Assembly: GCA_025738555.1 (NCBI GenBank)
Contig: JAOVFP010000009.1
Location: 1,426,001-1,490,000 of the forward strand
Reading direction: 5' to 3'
DNA length: 64,000 nt
Source of the DNA: Cyathus striatus
Lineage: Eukaryota > Basidiomycota > Agaricomycetes > Agaricales > Nidulariaceae
Positions 33,718 through 47,159 of the stretch are shown one piece after another. Position 1 is the stretch's first letter; each line of letters starts with the position of its first letter. Under the pieces are notes generated by a model. The model made no database searches. It was not told where the DNA came from and saw nothing but the letters and a program-made list of their open reading frames with translations. The translations under genes and the position numbers were made by a program.

Positions 33718-36700
33718 ATGAGTGAAGAAAACTGCGCTTTAAATCAAAATGGCACATTGAAGGAGGCACACTACATTATGTGGTACAATGACCCTGACGA
33801 TGAAATACCTATCTCTCAACTGCCTAGTGTGAGCGGTATGAAAAAGAAAACAACCAAGAGATGGCTTGTAGAGGTAAGAGCTGAAGAGTATAAGATATTG
33901 GGCCTGATGCTAATGAAGAGAAGTCGTTCTTAGATTTGGAAGCTGAGGTATCAACAGAGTCGCCCACTGATGATTAAGCGGACACAGATTGTGCCGGTAT
34001 GTATTATGACCTTCAAGAGGTAATATTATGCTAATTGCGTAGACGACTTCATTGACGACCATTTTGACGACGAGGATATCGATGGCACAGACGACGAAGA
34101 TAATATCCCTATCAGCTGGCTGGCATTAACACATGCTGTTGAATCAGCACCAAACCACAGTTTCATTGCATACTTGCTCAACAAGTACAGGAACAATGAA
34201 GGAAGTAGTGAATCACTAAAGGAAACCAATTCACAGCTTACTGAAAGCAAGCATTCTATTAGCCACGAGGGAATACATGATGATGACTGGCCATTATTTG
34301 ATGTTCCAGTGAAGGTAAGTGGAATTCGAGCCTGTTATGTTGAAAACAACTGTAATATGATTTCACAGGATGGAACAGAGGAACTTATTGTACACACACT
34401 CTCATATCAAGCTGGCTCAAAGCATATACGCAGTGCATTTGCATCAGTAGTTATTCTGGGTCATGTATATGTCAAGGCTCGTAACATCAGCGACATTCAG
34501 GCCGTCACTTCTATTTATCAAGACGTATATTCCAAATACATCTGCACAGTGCCAACAGAGGTGTGGGTTTCTTTCTACAAAGTTAATGGGTCAACGTACA
34601 TACCTTCTCAGCACACTTGGGTAAGGTTGAAAGGGAAATACTGTTATGACCTTGCCTTCATCATGAATGTATGCCAGCGCACTCTGTGGATTGACATTAT
34701 TCATCTTCCACGAGTGATCTACAAGAGATCTTTGAAATGAAAGTGGTCCCCAGGCTCTTCACAGTCTCGCCCACACTGTAATCTGTTTAACCCCGATCTC
34801 ACAAGAAAGACAAGCCCGGATAAATTTGTGGTTCAACACGAAGGTTCTGATAAAAATGTTATCACTGGATATCTTTTTCACAGTTCATTCTATATGATGG
34901 AAGGTTGTATTCTATGATGAAAACTCAATATCAAAAAATTCTACCAGGTTGAAGCAATTCCAACAATGACAGAGCTAAGAGCTTTCCAGAACTGCAGGCA
35001 TGTACCTGCTCAAATTCTGGACCACACGAGACGCACAATACTGGTGTCAAGCATACGAATAGGTGATCAGGTAAAGGTATCACTAAATCACAGAACATAC
35101 TCTATTGCTTCCATTCAGGATATCCAAGAAGATAGTGCAATGTTAAGACTTGCCAATTCACATACAGGTGTATTCGTATATCTGTTAAGTCTGTTGCAGA
35201 AATGCTTTAAGCTCGGAGATGGTGTTCGAGGGCAAGCATGAAGGATCGGTTGGAATGGTTATCAATAGTGAACCATATGGGAGGATTGGAGAGGACAATA
35301 TCATGATGGTCACTTTTCCACTGAAGAAGGTAATATTCACCTGGGGAATAACATCATATATATATTCTAATATTACGTAGAGTAACCACATACAGGTCCT
35401 ATCTTCGAATTTAGACTTCTGCGACGAAGTTCATCGAAATATGACATTTAGGTAGCAGGATAGTGATTCCGGCAGATTCCCTGCAAGCTCATCTAGCAAT
35501 CATACTGAGCCCGTTTCAATAGATGACAGGCTCATGTGAAACGATCACTACAAATCTTTATATAGGCATTATGTTATAATCAAAGCTGGTCCTCTGAAAG
35601 GAGAGCTTGGAATACTACAAGATGTAAATTTCAATGGCGTCACAGTAGTGGAGATACAGACACATCTGATGACTTCAAATCGCTGTGAGAGCGTGTCATT
35701 GAAGGATATATTCATCCCCAGGTATCTACACAGTACATTATGCTTCCGCCAGTATCTAGTAATACTTTACAGATTTAATAATTTGATGACAAATGTTCCA
35801 GATTCCAGAAGTCTTCCTGAACAACCATTACCTCCTTGTTCAACACCACATTGAGAACACGATTATGGGATTGGATCACAGATGCCTGTGTGGAATCCCA
35901 GTTCAAAAACTCCACAGGTAGCTTTATCACATTATTATTTGATTACCATCTCACACCACATGAAGCCAGGTTCTAGTTCCAATATCGAAGATCTTGAATT
36001 GTTATCTTTTCGTCATCGTAGTTAGTTCTTCAGATCATTAGACAAACTCACAAGACTTACCAGATACATTCATAGTTCCTGAGAACAACCCTTCACATCT
36101 TCCATTGCAACCGTCTGCTTCGCTTCCGGAGTCAATGGGTATGTTTGTAGCAGGCACTGCAACCATTCCCACCAATGCTGGACCCAACTCATCAGATTGT
36201 TTCGATGGTGTGTAATTGTACAGCAATAGACGATATGTCAACGCTAACAATATTAATACAGGACATTGGATCACACAGCTAGTCGAATATAAATCGGATT
36301 TAAAAAGGAAAAAACTATGTACTATTATTGCTGGCTCCTTTCTGACACCCGACGATGCAGGATTTGAAAATGGATGTTATGAAAACCGAATTGGCAACTT
36401 TGTCGAGTTGATGAACACCACAAAGTGTTTCTGACTTGACTTAGATGCCGATCCTACCAGCCCTGAAGGGTGCATTGATATACCCGCAAGATTTGTACAG
36501 ATAGTATCTCCAGAGAGAATGATCCAATGTGTCATAGTAGTGAATCCAGGAAACTTCACTTTATTTGGACAAGAATTCCAGGTATATGCAATAAATGGGG
36601 ATGAGACCACAGTCCATCCTTGGAAAGGAAAGCTTAGATATGAAAACAGTAAGAGAAAAAATATACCAACTCATGATCTTGGAGTATTTTTGGGGAAGTA

Positions 36701-37425
36701 ATGTGTAGCATTTGGAGATATACCTATATCTTTGACCATAAGCACTATTGGAATTAATATGACATACTATACTATACTACACAAATAATATGAGAGGATG
36801 TTCACATACAGGTATATGTATATACTGATCAGATAGACGAAATCTAGTCTGCGTTCTATGGGCTTCAGATTGATGTATAGTATTTACACAATCTACATGT
36901 ATATTGTTTGGTGAAGCTCTAGGAATCTGGAAAGCTTGAGAGTCGCTTCAGGCCCTGGAATCTGATTAAACTACATCAGCCAAAGCCAAATCCAAGTCAT
37001 GTAGAGTTTGAGACTGCCAACAATGCCAATGATGATTTGACTGATATCAAGTTTCTTCCATCGTTAGAGAAATCAGACTCCAAAGGAGCAGAGGAGGATG
37101 ATAGTGACAATGTTATCGTCACTAATGAAGAGGTATGGTTCCCCTTCATGTGTATCAGTTACAAATTGCTTCTTAGATAGCCGTTTCTCCTGCCCAGTAA
37201 GCTACCCTCTAAGTAGAAGCGTACTACAGGAGCTTCTAAGAAATTGGCAGCGATAAAGAGTTGTCATGATAATTCCAGTGAGAGTGTGCGACCCCATCTG
37301 CTGGTGTGTTTTTCCTTCTTTTTTTTGAATGATTTATAGTTATCTGATATATTCAATAGGATTCTGAAGAAAACAATAGGCCAGTTAAGACACGAACGAA
37401 GATGAATCCGATTTATCGGAAATGA
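33718..37425 (+). pseudogene. Spt5-like NGN/KOW protein gene, probably degenerate
   Basis: Spliced plus-strand gene. Start MSEENCALNQ; acidic segment DDFIDDHFDDEDIDGTDDED near 34040; NGN-like domain at 34370-34600 (EELIVHTLSYQAGSKHIRSA, then HVYVKARNISDIQAV); a KOW-like segment HTWVRLKGKYCYDLAFIMNV near 34610; later KOW-like pieces VGMVINSEPYGRIGE-type near 35250 and IIKAGPLKGELGILQDV near 35590; tail DSEENNRPVKTRTKMN ending 37425. Spt5 with Spt4 keeps RNA polymerase II on its template; Spt5-like duplicates are, to my knowledge, numerous in some Agaricomycetes. TGA and other stops fall between pieces (for example 34738-34740), and only some are removed by obvious introns, so I call it degenerate. 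The domain call is by pattern only. Confidence 0.6.
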
Positions 37426-38809
37426 AACACTGTCTCACTGGTTAGCAGTCTTGTTTAACATTTATGTTTGTTCTGACCTTCCTTTTTCTTCGACCTGTTG
37501 AATTATTACTCTCATTTTATTCTTTCAAGTTCGAAAATAGCATTAATTAAGTATATATGAAAGCCTTGAACCATCTATGGCCATATACTGTTATGGTACG
37601 ATTGGCAGTGCTAACAGTTACTGGTGCAAGCTCTCTGACATCTAACTATGTAAAGATGCACCATGATATACAAAGGGTCTGTCTATGTACTTCGAATGAA
37701 ATTCTTGGGAGTATATACCATACAATTTTGCCAGCCAACAATATTCTAATCATTTCACTTACCATAATTGTCGCTGGCGTTTCGAGATGCACTTGAACCA
37801 TAGTAGCTATGAAAGTCTTAACTTGCTTCAATACAGATGTAAGTGTAATATATTATCAGGCCTATTTCTCCCAGTCTTCATATATGATGCCAACCACCTC
37901 CAAGACTGACAAAGACTATAAAGGCAGTGATGACCACACTCAAGCTATGTACAATGTTTGATAACCTGGGGGACTGGCCCTCAATGACCCACTCCCTGCT
38001 GATCCACTGATATACTAAGATTTGTATGCCTACTTGGCCGTAGTTACAAACTGGTGAGTGGGAGAATTCCTGTACTATGGTGGAGAAATCACATCTAGTA
38101 TAGATATATGAAAGATGAGTCTGTATTCCAGTTGTATAATCATGTATTGTATCTATAATGAGACCAAGTGGACAATCCAAGATAGTTATTGTTATGTAGG
38201 GACACACACGAGACACGCACTTGTTTCAATAAATGCATGATTATTGAAATATATTGATGTACCGGAGTTACCAGTGCAAGCCTTCTAACCGAGGCAAGCC
38301 TATGATAATCATTGAAGCACATGTGTTTTATTAAATCCGGAGTCCCAGGGTGCGAACAGCTTCCCACATGACTACAAACAAAATGTGCTGAAGATAAATG
38401 TTTTGGTATCCAGAAGTGCAGGAGACGTAGTTTTTTTTTTGCTATGGTTCTTTAAGGTTCTAGGTCGATAATATCAGTGTAACTGTTGAAATTGTCTGGT
38501 TATATGTAGACTGTAGCCAGTCAGGGCAGGTCGTGGAGCTTTCTTGATGTTCATGCAATTCCCATGTTATCTGTTATTTTACCATATGCACCCAACCCTA
38601 ATGAACTTCTGTCGATATCTATCATATGCCAATCTTTGTCATCGATATTGCACATCAACTCTGGAGTTCTTGGCATCTTTATTGAACCCTCAGTAACAGC
38701 GATTAGTTTTACCCAATACCAAATTCCTCCCCTGTCACTTCCTAGTCACTAATCACTGCAACCTGAATTCAATCCAAGCTGATAGCATATTCAATCTGTT
38801 TGCATTTCA
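37426..38809. other. No recognised gene
   Basis: Short frames on both strands, a T-run near 38431. Upstream flank of the Tnp2 transposase; I looked for CACTA-type ends here and saw none. Confidence 0.4.
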
Positions 38810-41800
38810 ATGGCTCCTTTGGATGCTAGCACACCGAGACTTTGCCAATGTAACGTCTGTACTCAACATACAGTGTTTGATGCAGAGTCCAAGAAAAGGG
38901 TGCCAGGATTGATACTAAAGCGAGGAGTTTGGGTGATTCATCAAAAGAATTTTGCTAAATGGCAGAAAAATAACTTAGAGGCGACATTCCGAGAGGAATT
39001 TAGTGATGCTGTCATGAATGCAACAATTGGCCAAGGAAGGCCTGCTGCAGCCAATAACCCCTTATTTTCTACCAGACGGATCAGAGACAATCAGATGGAC
39101 GTAAATGGAGTTGAAGGATTTGCTGGGAATGATGAAAGGGAGGAAAATAATGATACACCTCATGCTCCAGAGGGAGGTGAGCACTAGTCTTTCATGTATA
39201 CGATTTTTATTAATATTGTAAACAATGTACAGACCAACCTGCACCGATCGTACCTCGGAGTGATTTCCTACCTACCCTAGAACAAAGACGTAAGATACTT
39301 TCTCTACACGTATGTAGATCATTCTAAACAGCACGTAGGCACCAACGCACTTGTCCTGATCCATACCTATCAAGAAGAATTTGAGCATCGAAGCTATTCA
39401 TTCACTTATTCTGATATTACGTTTGAAAATGAAGATGGTGAAAATACTGAGGATGCGATTCCTGAAATATTTTTTAAGAGAAATCATGTGTTTAGTCTTC
39501 ATAAGCTCTGGATCAAGAATGCAATAATTTCCCTTGGTGAAGAAGCAATGTATCCAGATGATATCGAACTTGAATCAGTGAAGTTGAAAATCATACAAGA
39601 TATGCAAAATCATCTGGCAACCTTGAATGATTCTATACGAACAGTGTGGAAGCACTGGTACTCTGTGAAAATTGGAGATAACTCGCAGATTCCTCAAGTC
39701 ATTGATTGTGGTGAGACTTATTTTATTTCACCTTAATGTTTCAAGCTCATTTTAGCAAAGCACACTTTCACCGACATTGGTCTCGTATGGAAGCCATACC
39801 AGGACCTCTGCTAGCATGTCTTGCGACACTGGTTATTCTTCATCTATTATCAGATTTAGCTCACCCTGGTAGCAATTTCCTTCTCGTAGCTTTGCAAGTA
39901 ATTGTGGCAAGCTCTTGTATTATGTATGTGCAGAAGCTTGGATTGTTCAAACCCACCCAAGGAAATCCTTTAAAGATCATAGGTGGGGCCTCTAGCTTTC
40001 CAATTGACATATGCACTGCGATGGACGAATTCGAGCTCAATCCTGATGTCATAACATATGTGTGCTGTTCTAAATGTTATGCACTATATCCTCCACATTC
40101 CTCAAATCTGGGTGTAAATATGTACCCTGGAACTTGTACATTTCAAGTGTTTCCTGGGGATGATATTTGCGGGGCTGATATATCATGAAAAAAGGATTGG
40201 GGTACAGCTTCTGTGCCAATCATGCCCTATGGATATCAGCCCATGGAGTCTTGGATAGTGCGAATCCTGTCATGGCCAGGATACATAGATAAGTTAAAAA
40301 ATATACCAAATATTCAAGGCGATCCTCCAGCCATCCGAAAAGATGTATTCGATGGCGCCACCTATCGCTCATTTTTAGGACCTGATAGAAATTTTTTTTT
40401 CAATAGTACCAAGGGCGAGTTACGTCTTAGCTTTACTCTTAATGTTGACTGGTTCAATCCATTCAGTCAAAAGCAGGTGGGAAAACACAGCTCTGTTGGC
40501 AGAATATATATGGTTTGTATGAATTTGCCCATCCACCTACATTATAGGATAGAAAATGTCTATCTGGTTGGCATAATTCCGGGTCTGAATGAACCAGACG
40601 TTGATGCAATGAATCACATACTACGTCCTTTAGTTGAATCATTGCTAAAGCTATGGAGTCCTGGGATTCAATTTAAATAGCCAGCCTCACATTATTATGC
40701 ATATCTTGTACGATGTGCTCTACTCATAGTGGTGTCCGACCTTCCTGCTCTGTGGAAAGTTTCAGGATTTGTATCTCATACAGCACACCACTTTTGTTCC
40801 TTCTGCAAGTTGCTTCGAAGCAATATTAGCAATTTAAATTACAAAACCTGGGAACGCCGTACACATGAGGAACACCTAGCAGCTGCACACAAATATCGAG
40901 ATGCTACGAATTGTGAAACATGTCTTATTGGGCTGCAAGAATCCAGTATATGGTGGTCCAAACTCTTACGCCTCCCATATTGGGATCCAACGTGCTATAC
41001 TGTGGTAGATTCTATGCATAATCTATTTCTTGGAATTCTACAGAATCACTGCCGTGTTTCATGGGGGATGGATAGCAGTGTTGCTCCCGACAAACGTATG
41101 CTTTCACATTCCCCTGAGAAACAAAAGGAATAAATTGAGAAAGTGCTTCGAGGAATACAGATGTTATCAAGAAATGCTATCCTCGAACATAGAAAGACCT
41201 ACATAGCTGCCTTCATTCACGAGAATTCAGTTTACATCAAGAAATCAAACCCACCGAGCAAAGAGCTGGTAGAAGCACTCATAAAATGGGTACATCTGAC
41301 TACCTTTTCTTCCGAATTTTCATTAATTTTATCACTTAGCATGTAGAGAACCCCAACGTTGAAATCAAGGTACCCATGGCTCACACAGCACCCGTCTACA
41401 ACCTCCCTCTTCCAGGGGAGAGACCGATAGTTTTGGACCAGGCAGTGATCACAGAGATCACAACAGATATTAAGAACAAGACTTTTCCTTCCTGGCTTAC
41501 CAGGCCCCCTCAGGAATTAGGCACAAGGAAAGGTGGAAAATTAATCACAGACCAGTGGAGGACTCTCTGTACAGTGTGTCTGGTGATTACTCTCACATGC
41601 CTGTAGGGCTGAGAGGAAGTGTCTCCTTGCCATAAAGATTTGTTGAAAAACTTCATTGACTTAGTCATTGCCATCAGGTGGAGTACCATGCAGTCAACGT
41701 CAGAGAAAAATATCCAGATTGTGGAAAAACATCTACATTCCTATTTAAGTTCTTTTATAGTTCTATTCTCCGCTGAAGAACTGAAACCGAATCATCACCT

Positions 41801-42771
41801 CAGCTTACATCTGGCTGAATGCATGAGAAATTTTGGACCAGTGCATGGTTGGTGGACATTTGCATTTGAACAATACAACAGTATAATTCAAAAAATGAAC
41901 ACCAACAGCAAATTCAGTTTGTTGTTACTTTAAATTATACTAAATATGTTCTGAAAGCTCTTCAATATAATTAGGTGAGCTAGAGTTGACATTTTTAAGA
42001 AGTTTTTGCCATGGAGGAAATATTAAGGCCTTGATGATGTGTGAAGGTATCCCAGACGTGCTAGAGCAACTAAAGCCCGCCTTTCAGCAATATTTTGGAA
42101 CAGAGTTGAAGGGAACATTGACAAGTGATCTTCTTGCACTTGGGGCAAGTGGTGAACTTATACAACAAGCGGTGTGGTATGAGAACAAGGGTGTCAGTAC
42201 TCTTTCTGATGGAGAATATGAAGAGTTTCTTGTGATGCTAAACAGGAAGACTGCTGGTTTTCAATATGCCCACCACAGAACTACTGGTGTTGATGATTTA
42301 TTTCCTTTAAGCCCCTACGTGCAACTATATCATAGGCTAAGGGGCCATGGCATTGCGTATTGTACAGCGCAAGAGTCAGCGGGAAAATCTCAAATATTAT
42401 TCAGGACTAATAACTGTGCAGTTGCTGGGCAAACCGAGAAGATATTTGTTCATAAATGGCAGTTATGTGAAGGTAATAAGGTGGAATATTTTCTTACTGT
42501 TAGGAAATATTGTGAACTTTCCCGGGATGATGAACATCTGGATCCCTACCACCTGAATCCATTGTTACAGGTTCAGCTGACATACAGTGATTTTGATGAC
42601 AATATCTTTGTCATTGCCGAAGAGGATGTGATTTGCCATGTTGTTACATGTCCTTATGGCGATCCTGTGACTTCAAAACCAGTGAAGGTCATATTATCAT
42701 TAAACAGAGTGAGCACACATGCATTATTAGTACTTTTCTTTGCCGCTTATCTTCATTATTTGGAAGAATGA
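38810..42771 (+). pseudogene. Tnp2-family (CACTA/EnSpm-type) transposase, broken
   Basis: N-terminal Cys cluster CQCNVCTQHTVFD at 38840, then introns near 39178 and 39290. Core pieces in order: PDDIELESVKLKIIQDMQ, HFSKAHFHRHWSRMEAIPG-like, PGSNFLLVALQVIV, FPIDICTAMDEFELNPD, NVDWFNPFSQKQVGKHSS, IYLVGIIPGLNEPD-like near 40570, FVSHTAHHFCSFCKL near 40770, LRLPYWDPTCYTVVDSMHN near 40970, MRNFGPVHGWWTFAFEQYNS near 41825, VTFLRSFCHGGNIKALMM-like near 42000. These are the hallmarks of fungal Tnp2 transposases, which cut and paste CACTA elements. In-frame stops at 40186-40188 (TGA), 40678-40680 (TAG), 41131-41133 (TAA) and near 41604 show inactivity. Terminal CACTA repeats were not found. Confidence 0.85.
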
Positions 42772-43455
42772 ATCATAGTTGTTAGCGAGATAAATGTTGG
42801 GATTGTTGTAAATGCAGACTTTTTAACTAATTTCTTAATTTAATGTCTGATTTGCTTACTTAGTATGGAAAGCTGGACAGAACATAGAAATCCACAGTTT
42901 GTGTTCGTTATAATTTGACTGTGAGCATGAAACTTGGTTGAGTGCGACATGTGGCTATTTATGCAAGCATTAATATAGTACTAATGCTTATTCAGGTTCA
43001 CTTTCAACTTGCTCTCAATGCAAAAGGACCTATGCGTGTTGAGCATAAATATATAAGTTTAACTTATCACACTCATGTTCACTCTCAATGTAATTGAGAT
43101 TGTTTGTGAATAATATAGGCGAATAAAAGCCTATTTTGGTATAGTTTTTTAGACACATCCATACAATACAAAATTTAGAAAGACTATGCTGTCATTTTCA
43201 GTCCTAATTCTTATATATTACATTTCTATCATCAATCAGCACTTAGTGTTCATCAGGGGTTAGCGTTTGGCATTTTTGATCACCTTCCTGACCTTTATTT
43301 CTCTCAAAACTTCACTTACAACTATTCCTTACTTCAATAAACACGAATACCACTTTTTTTTGTCAGTATGAGCCCATTTACTGTGTTTATGTTTTTGGAA
43401 GTCGTCATGCTGGCCGTGCTATGGCTGAGTGGAATTTTAATGAAATGATCATTTT
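42772..43455. other. No recognised gene
   Basis: AT-rich 3' flank of the transposase. Confidence 0.4.
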
Positions 43456-44040
43456 TTGATGGCGTCAAACATCATGTGTCCTTGTTTAAAGTCAATACTT
43501 GCATATGACACTATGCACTTGGGCTGGCTCTCAAGCCTCTGGGATATTATGGCTAATGGCAGTTCGCAAAGCCAAAGTCATGTGTTTCATGATGAAGATT
43601 ATAAGAAAATCATCCTAGCTGCAATTGCTGCTAAAAGGGATGGAACTTACAAATTCTGGAGAGATGCTGCCAAAGCATATGAAGTAAGTTAACTACTACT
43701 TGAATTTTCTCTTCATTTTGTGTCATAGCTCATTTATAAACAATTTATATTAATATGAATACCCTTCGACAATGTTCAAATGGAAGGCACACATGTTACA
43801 AGGATGTGGGCAAACAGCAGCAACCCCTGAACCCCACTCAGGAAGTCACACTTTGGATTGGTCAAAATGCGATATGGAGGCTGGTCAGCCATGGGATCTT
43901 TGTACACTATGAGACCATGCTACTGAGTTAGTTGGTCATCGAGCGGGGAAGCATTTTGCCTTGAGAACTGTTACCCGTCATCTTGAAATTGATCCAACAA
44001 AACCTGTGAAGCTTGACCCCAAACATGCAGAGAGTGAGTA
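43456..44040 (+). CDS. Possible helix-turn-helix protein fragment
   Basis: The frame to 43692 includes VFHDEDYKKIILAAIAAKRD, then YKFWRDAAKAYEV followed by a GTAAGT donor. The pattern (K.I..A..A...G.Y....AAK.Y.V) resembles the psq-type HTH at the N-terminus of some pogo/Tc1-like transposases. A later plus-strand piece (MFKWKAHMLQGCG, 43770 onward) has stops and is not connected. Family assignment is a guess. Confidence 0.3.
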
Positions 44041-45480
44041 CTTTACAATCTAATAGTATGTTATCCAATTAAGGACTTGAAGTAATTAATTTATTATGGG
44101 TATATAGTGATATATAATTGTTCAACCTTTTGTCCCAAGCTTCATCTCAAACTTACCACCGACTTATCATGGTTGTTGCTCTCAGGCTATGCTTGGCAGT
44201 TGCGACATGCAGTGTTCAGTTAGAACTTAGAGTTAGAGAGATGGTCCATAAAGCTCAACAGAAGTACAGTTGAATGAGGTTGGATTTACAGTCTGATGAG
44301 TGTGGGAATAAAACAGAGATTTTCGAGGCTGCAAAAAGTCATTGAATAGATTTATCTTTAAAATAGTGACAAATGAACCAATTCTGAGTTTACGGTGACA
44401 CCTAAGTATGGTACACCAAATCATAGCGCAGGCTTTAACTATGGTGAATTTATTAATCTGTAAGTGATATCGTGCGTTAAAGATTTTATGTCCTCTAAAC
44501 CCTAAAAATTGCTGGGAGCTCAGCTATTATTCTAGTCAGTAGTTTGTTTGGTTTGGGCATGAACATGAACATGGATGTACTCATGCTCACATTCATTATA
44601 ATTGAGTTTTGATTGTGAGAGTGATAGGTATTACTATTCATGCCAAATTCAAACTTATGTATGTATTATAGACTGAGAATCTTATAATATCAATACTCAT
44701 GCCTTGAAAGTGAATTACAGACCAATGCTACCAAGACGACAACATAATATTTCATGAGGGTATGATAAGAAATATTTCCGATGCGTACAAGAACTAAATA
44801 CGGTACTAATGATACAGTCAAGAAGTACCGAAAATGTATAATACAATAATAGTACATGCAACAAAAAGATGTATAAAGTTAAAAGAAAATGATTTCAAGT
44901 CTTATAGGAAGTTGAGGACTGGGAGAGTATAAAATGAAAGTACTTACTACACAGGGTAATGAATATGATCCCAGCCAACTGAACAATATGTACGCTTTCC
45001 AGTCTGGACGACAAATTCGAGGTACTGACAGGATTTGATGTGTAAGTATCGAGTACTAGTAATAGAAATGAATCACTTACTTTATATTTATTCTTTTTAT
45101 GTTCGATAATTTGGTCCACCATTCCTGACCTCCATATTGGTCCAAGTCTACGACCTCTGTGGTATCTTTGATTGATTAGTATCATGACACAGTTTCCACA
45201 CTACGTACATGTTAGCTCAAAAAGGAGCAAAATTAAACACATACTTCGTAGGTTGCTAACATTTCTTCGTACTTGGGATGTCGAATAGGTGGGATCCTCT
45301 TGGGCATCTACAAGAATAGAAGGTATTAGTTAGCATATAATGAAAATGGTCAAGTAAAAAATACCATCGCCAATGGTAGAAGATTTTGGCACCAACGAAG
45401 TTGTTTATCAATGGCATTGCATTCCAAACAAAGATGAATAACGATAATAATTGGATAGAGCAGATTGACTACTATATGGG
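44041..45480. other. Mostly featureless; possible minus-strand exons at 44895-45330
   Basis: On the minus strand, RHPKYEEMLATYE (near 45270) ends at a GTATGT donor and RRLGPIWRSGMVDQIIEHKK (near 45110) ends at a GTAAGT donor. This suggests a small spliced gene or relic of unknown family. The rest is AT-rich. Confidence 0.25.
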
Positions 45481-46025
45481 ATGGATGGTAGGGTGCTATA
45501 TCACTGCGGTAGGATGTGTGTGAGAAACAATAGGCGTGGGGGTGGGATACCGCGATCAGTGGAGTGGGTGCGTGGGAGTGATACGCAGTGGGTTATCTCT
45601 GATCTTGGTGGCATTAAGCACATCGTCGGTATAGGGGTGACATGGGATGGTCCGAACCATAAGGTATTTCTCTCTCAGACCAATCTAATAGATAAGATAG
45701 TATCACAATTTGGACAAATCGACATGAGTTCGGTCAGCATGCTCATGGAACCTGGTCTCAAGCTCCGCTGCCCAGATAAATTATCATTTGATTTCAACAC
45801 ACGCTCACAACTAGAAAAGCTACCATACAGATCACTTGTGGGTTGTCTCATATATTTGTCCATTGGCACTTGCCTCAATATATCAAATGCGGTTCCACAC
45901 TTATACCAGTTGTCACAGCTATGCCCATTGGAATGAAAAATATACAACTTACCCTAGATGGCGACAACACTATTACTCCTATCTGATTCACAGCCTCCAT
46001 GTTGGGACTACTCAGATCTTCTGAT
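45481..46025 (+). pseudogene. Ty1/copia reverse transcriptase, C-terminal fragment
   Basis: ISDLGGIKHIVGIGVTWDG, HKVFLSQTNLIDKIVSQFG, LPYRSLVGCLIYLSIGTCL and SNAVPHLYQLSQL are the end of a copia RT. A frame change then leads to YTSCHSYAHWNEKYTTYP, the usual bridge toward RNase H. The fragment stops near 46025 without RNase H. Together with 29646-30085 the two pieces cover neighbouring parts of a copia polyprotein, but they lie 15 kb apart. Confidence 0.75.
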
Positions 46026-47159
46026 AGTAATCATCTGATAGTTGCTAACCTGTGTATCACAGCAGCTAAATAAATAATCAGTCGCATTCCCTTCAATGCC
46101 AGACAATTATTACAATCTTGCAGCCTACGCATGGAGATCATCCTATAAGATTCGTCCCGATTCTTAGAACATTTTAAATGATTTAGCTTTCACGATTCAG
46201 CCACTGATTTTTATTCAAAATTTTTGCTTGATGTACGAAAATATAGAATGGAAGGAGCTGGGACATTCATACATACTGCATTTGTTACCTACTTAAACTG
46301 GCATACGTACACTCAGTGAATTCAGGTTACTTTTCCCTCATTTCAATTCGTATTATACTTCACTAGAACTGGAGGAAAGAAATTAGAACATAGAAAGATT
46401 TGAGTAGCAGTCCGACTGATTTCAAGTGATTATAATGTTATTATTGGATATATGGAGCATCTATCGAGTTTCTCAGCACTGAACAAACCCATTAACAAAT
46501 ACAGCCGCACACTGCTCTTGTATATTTACATTTACTTCAAAGTTACTTGTACATTATTTACATTTTTCCGAGTAATTTAGCATTTTGTACTTGCATTGCT
46601 AACTTTAATCACAATCTCATCGCTCTTCTGATAATATCACGAGTTGCGGCTTACAAAATGATTCTACATTCCCACACAAACGTGTCGCTACACGATGATG
46701 CGCTGTTGATTGCAATGGTGGTTGGATCAAAGTTGGATCATCCTGGATGATCTGATCATTCCCATCAGCATCTTAGATAAGCAAACATTATTAGAATATT
46801 TTGTAGAAACTTCTCCAAAGAACATGTAAAATATTTTGTGGTGAAACATTTCCAAAATACTACTTAAAAATGAAAATAAATTAACGAAAAATTTGGAAAC
46901 ATTTAAAGTTGGACTTTTCAAGATATTATGCCATTGAGTAACTGTTTTATATTTTCTAAATATTCTAAATAATTAAGTACTTTCTTAAATGCTCTCACCC
47001 GCAGAATGTTTATAATATATATGTGATATTAGTTGGACAATTATTCTATAGGATATGTTAAATATTAAAGCAATATTGTAGAGATTAATACATGTCATAT
47101 CATATGTATATTTTACAAATATTTGGTAGAAGGATAAGTCAGGTCTGCCCGTTGTGTTA
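46026..47159. other. AT-rich spacer, no gene recognised
   Basis: No exon or repeat signature seen. Confidence 0.4.

Noticed and set aside
37426..43455. CACTA terminal repeats around Tnp2
   Set aside because: Single CACTA strings occur but none pairs with a TAGTG end or a 3-bp duplication.
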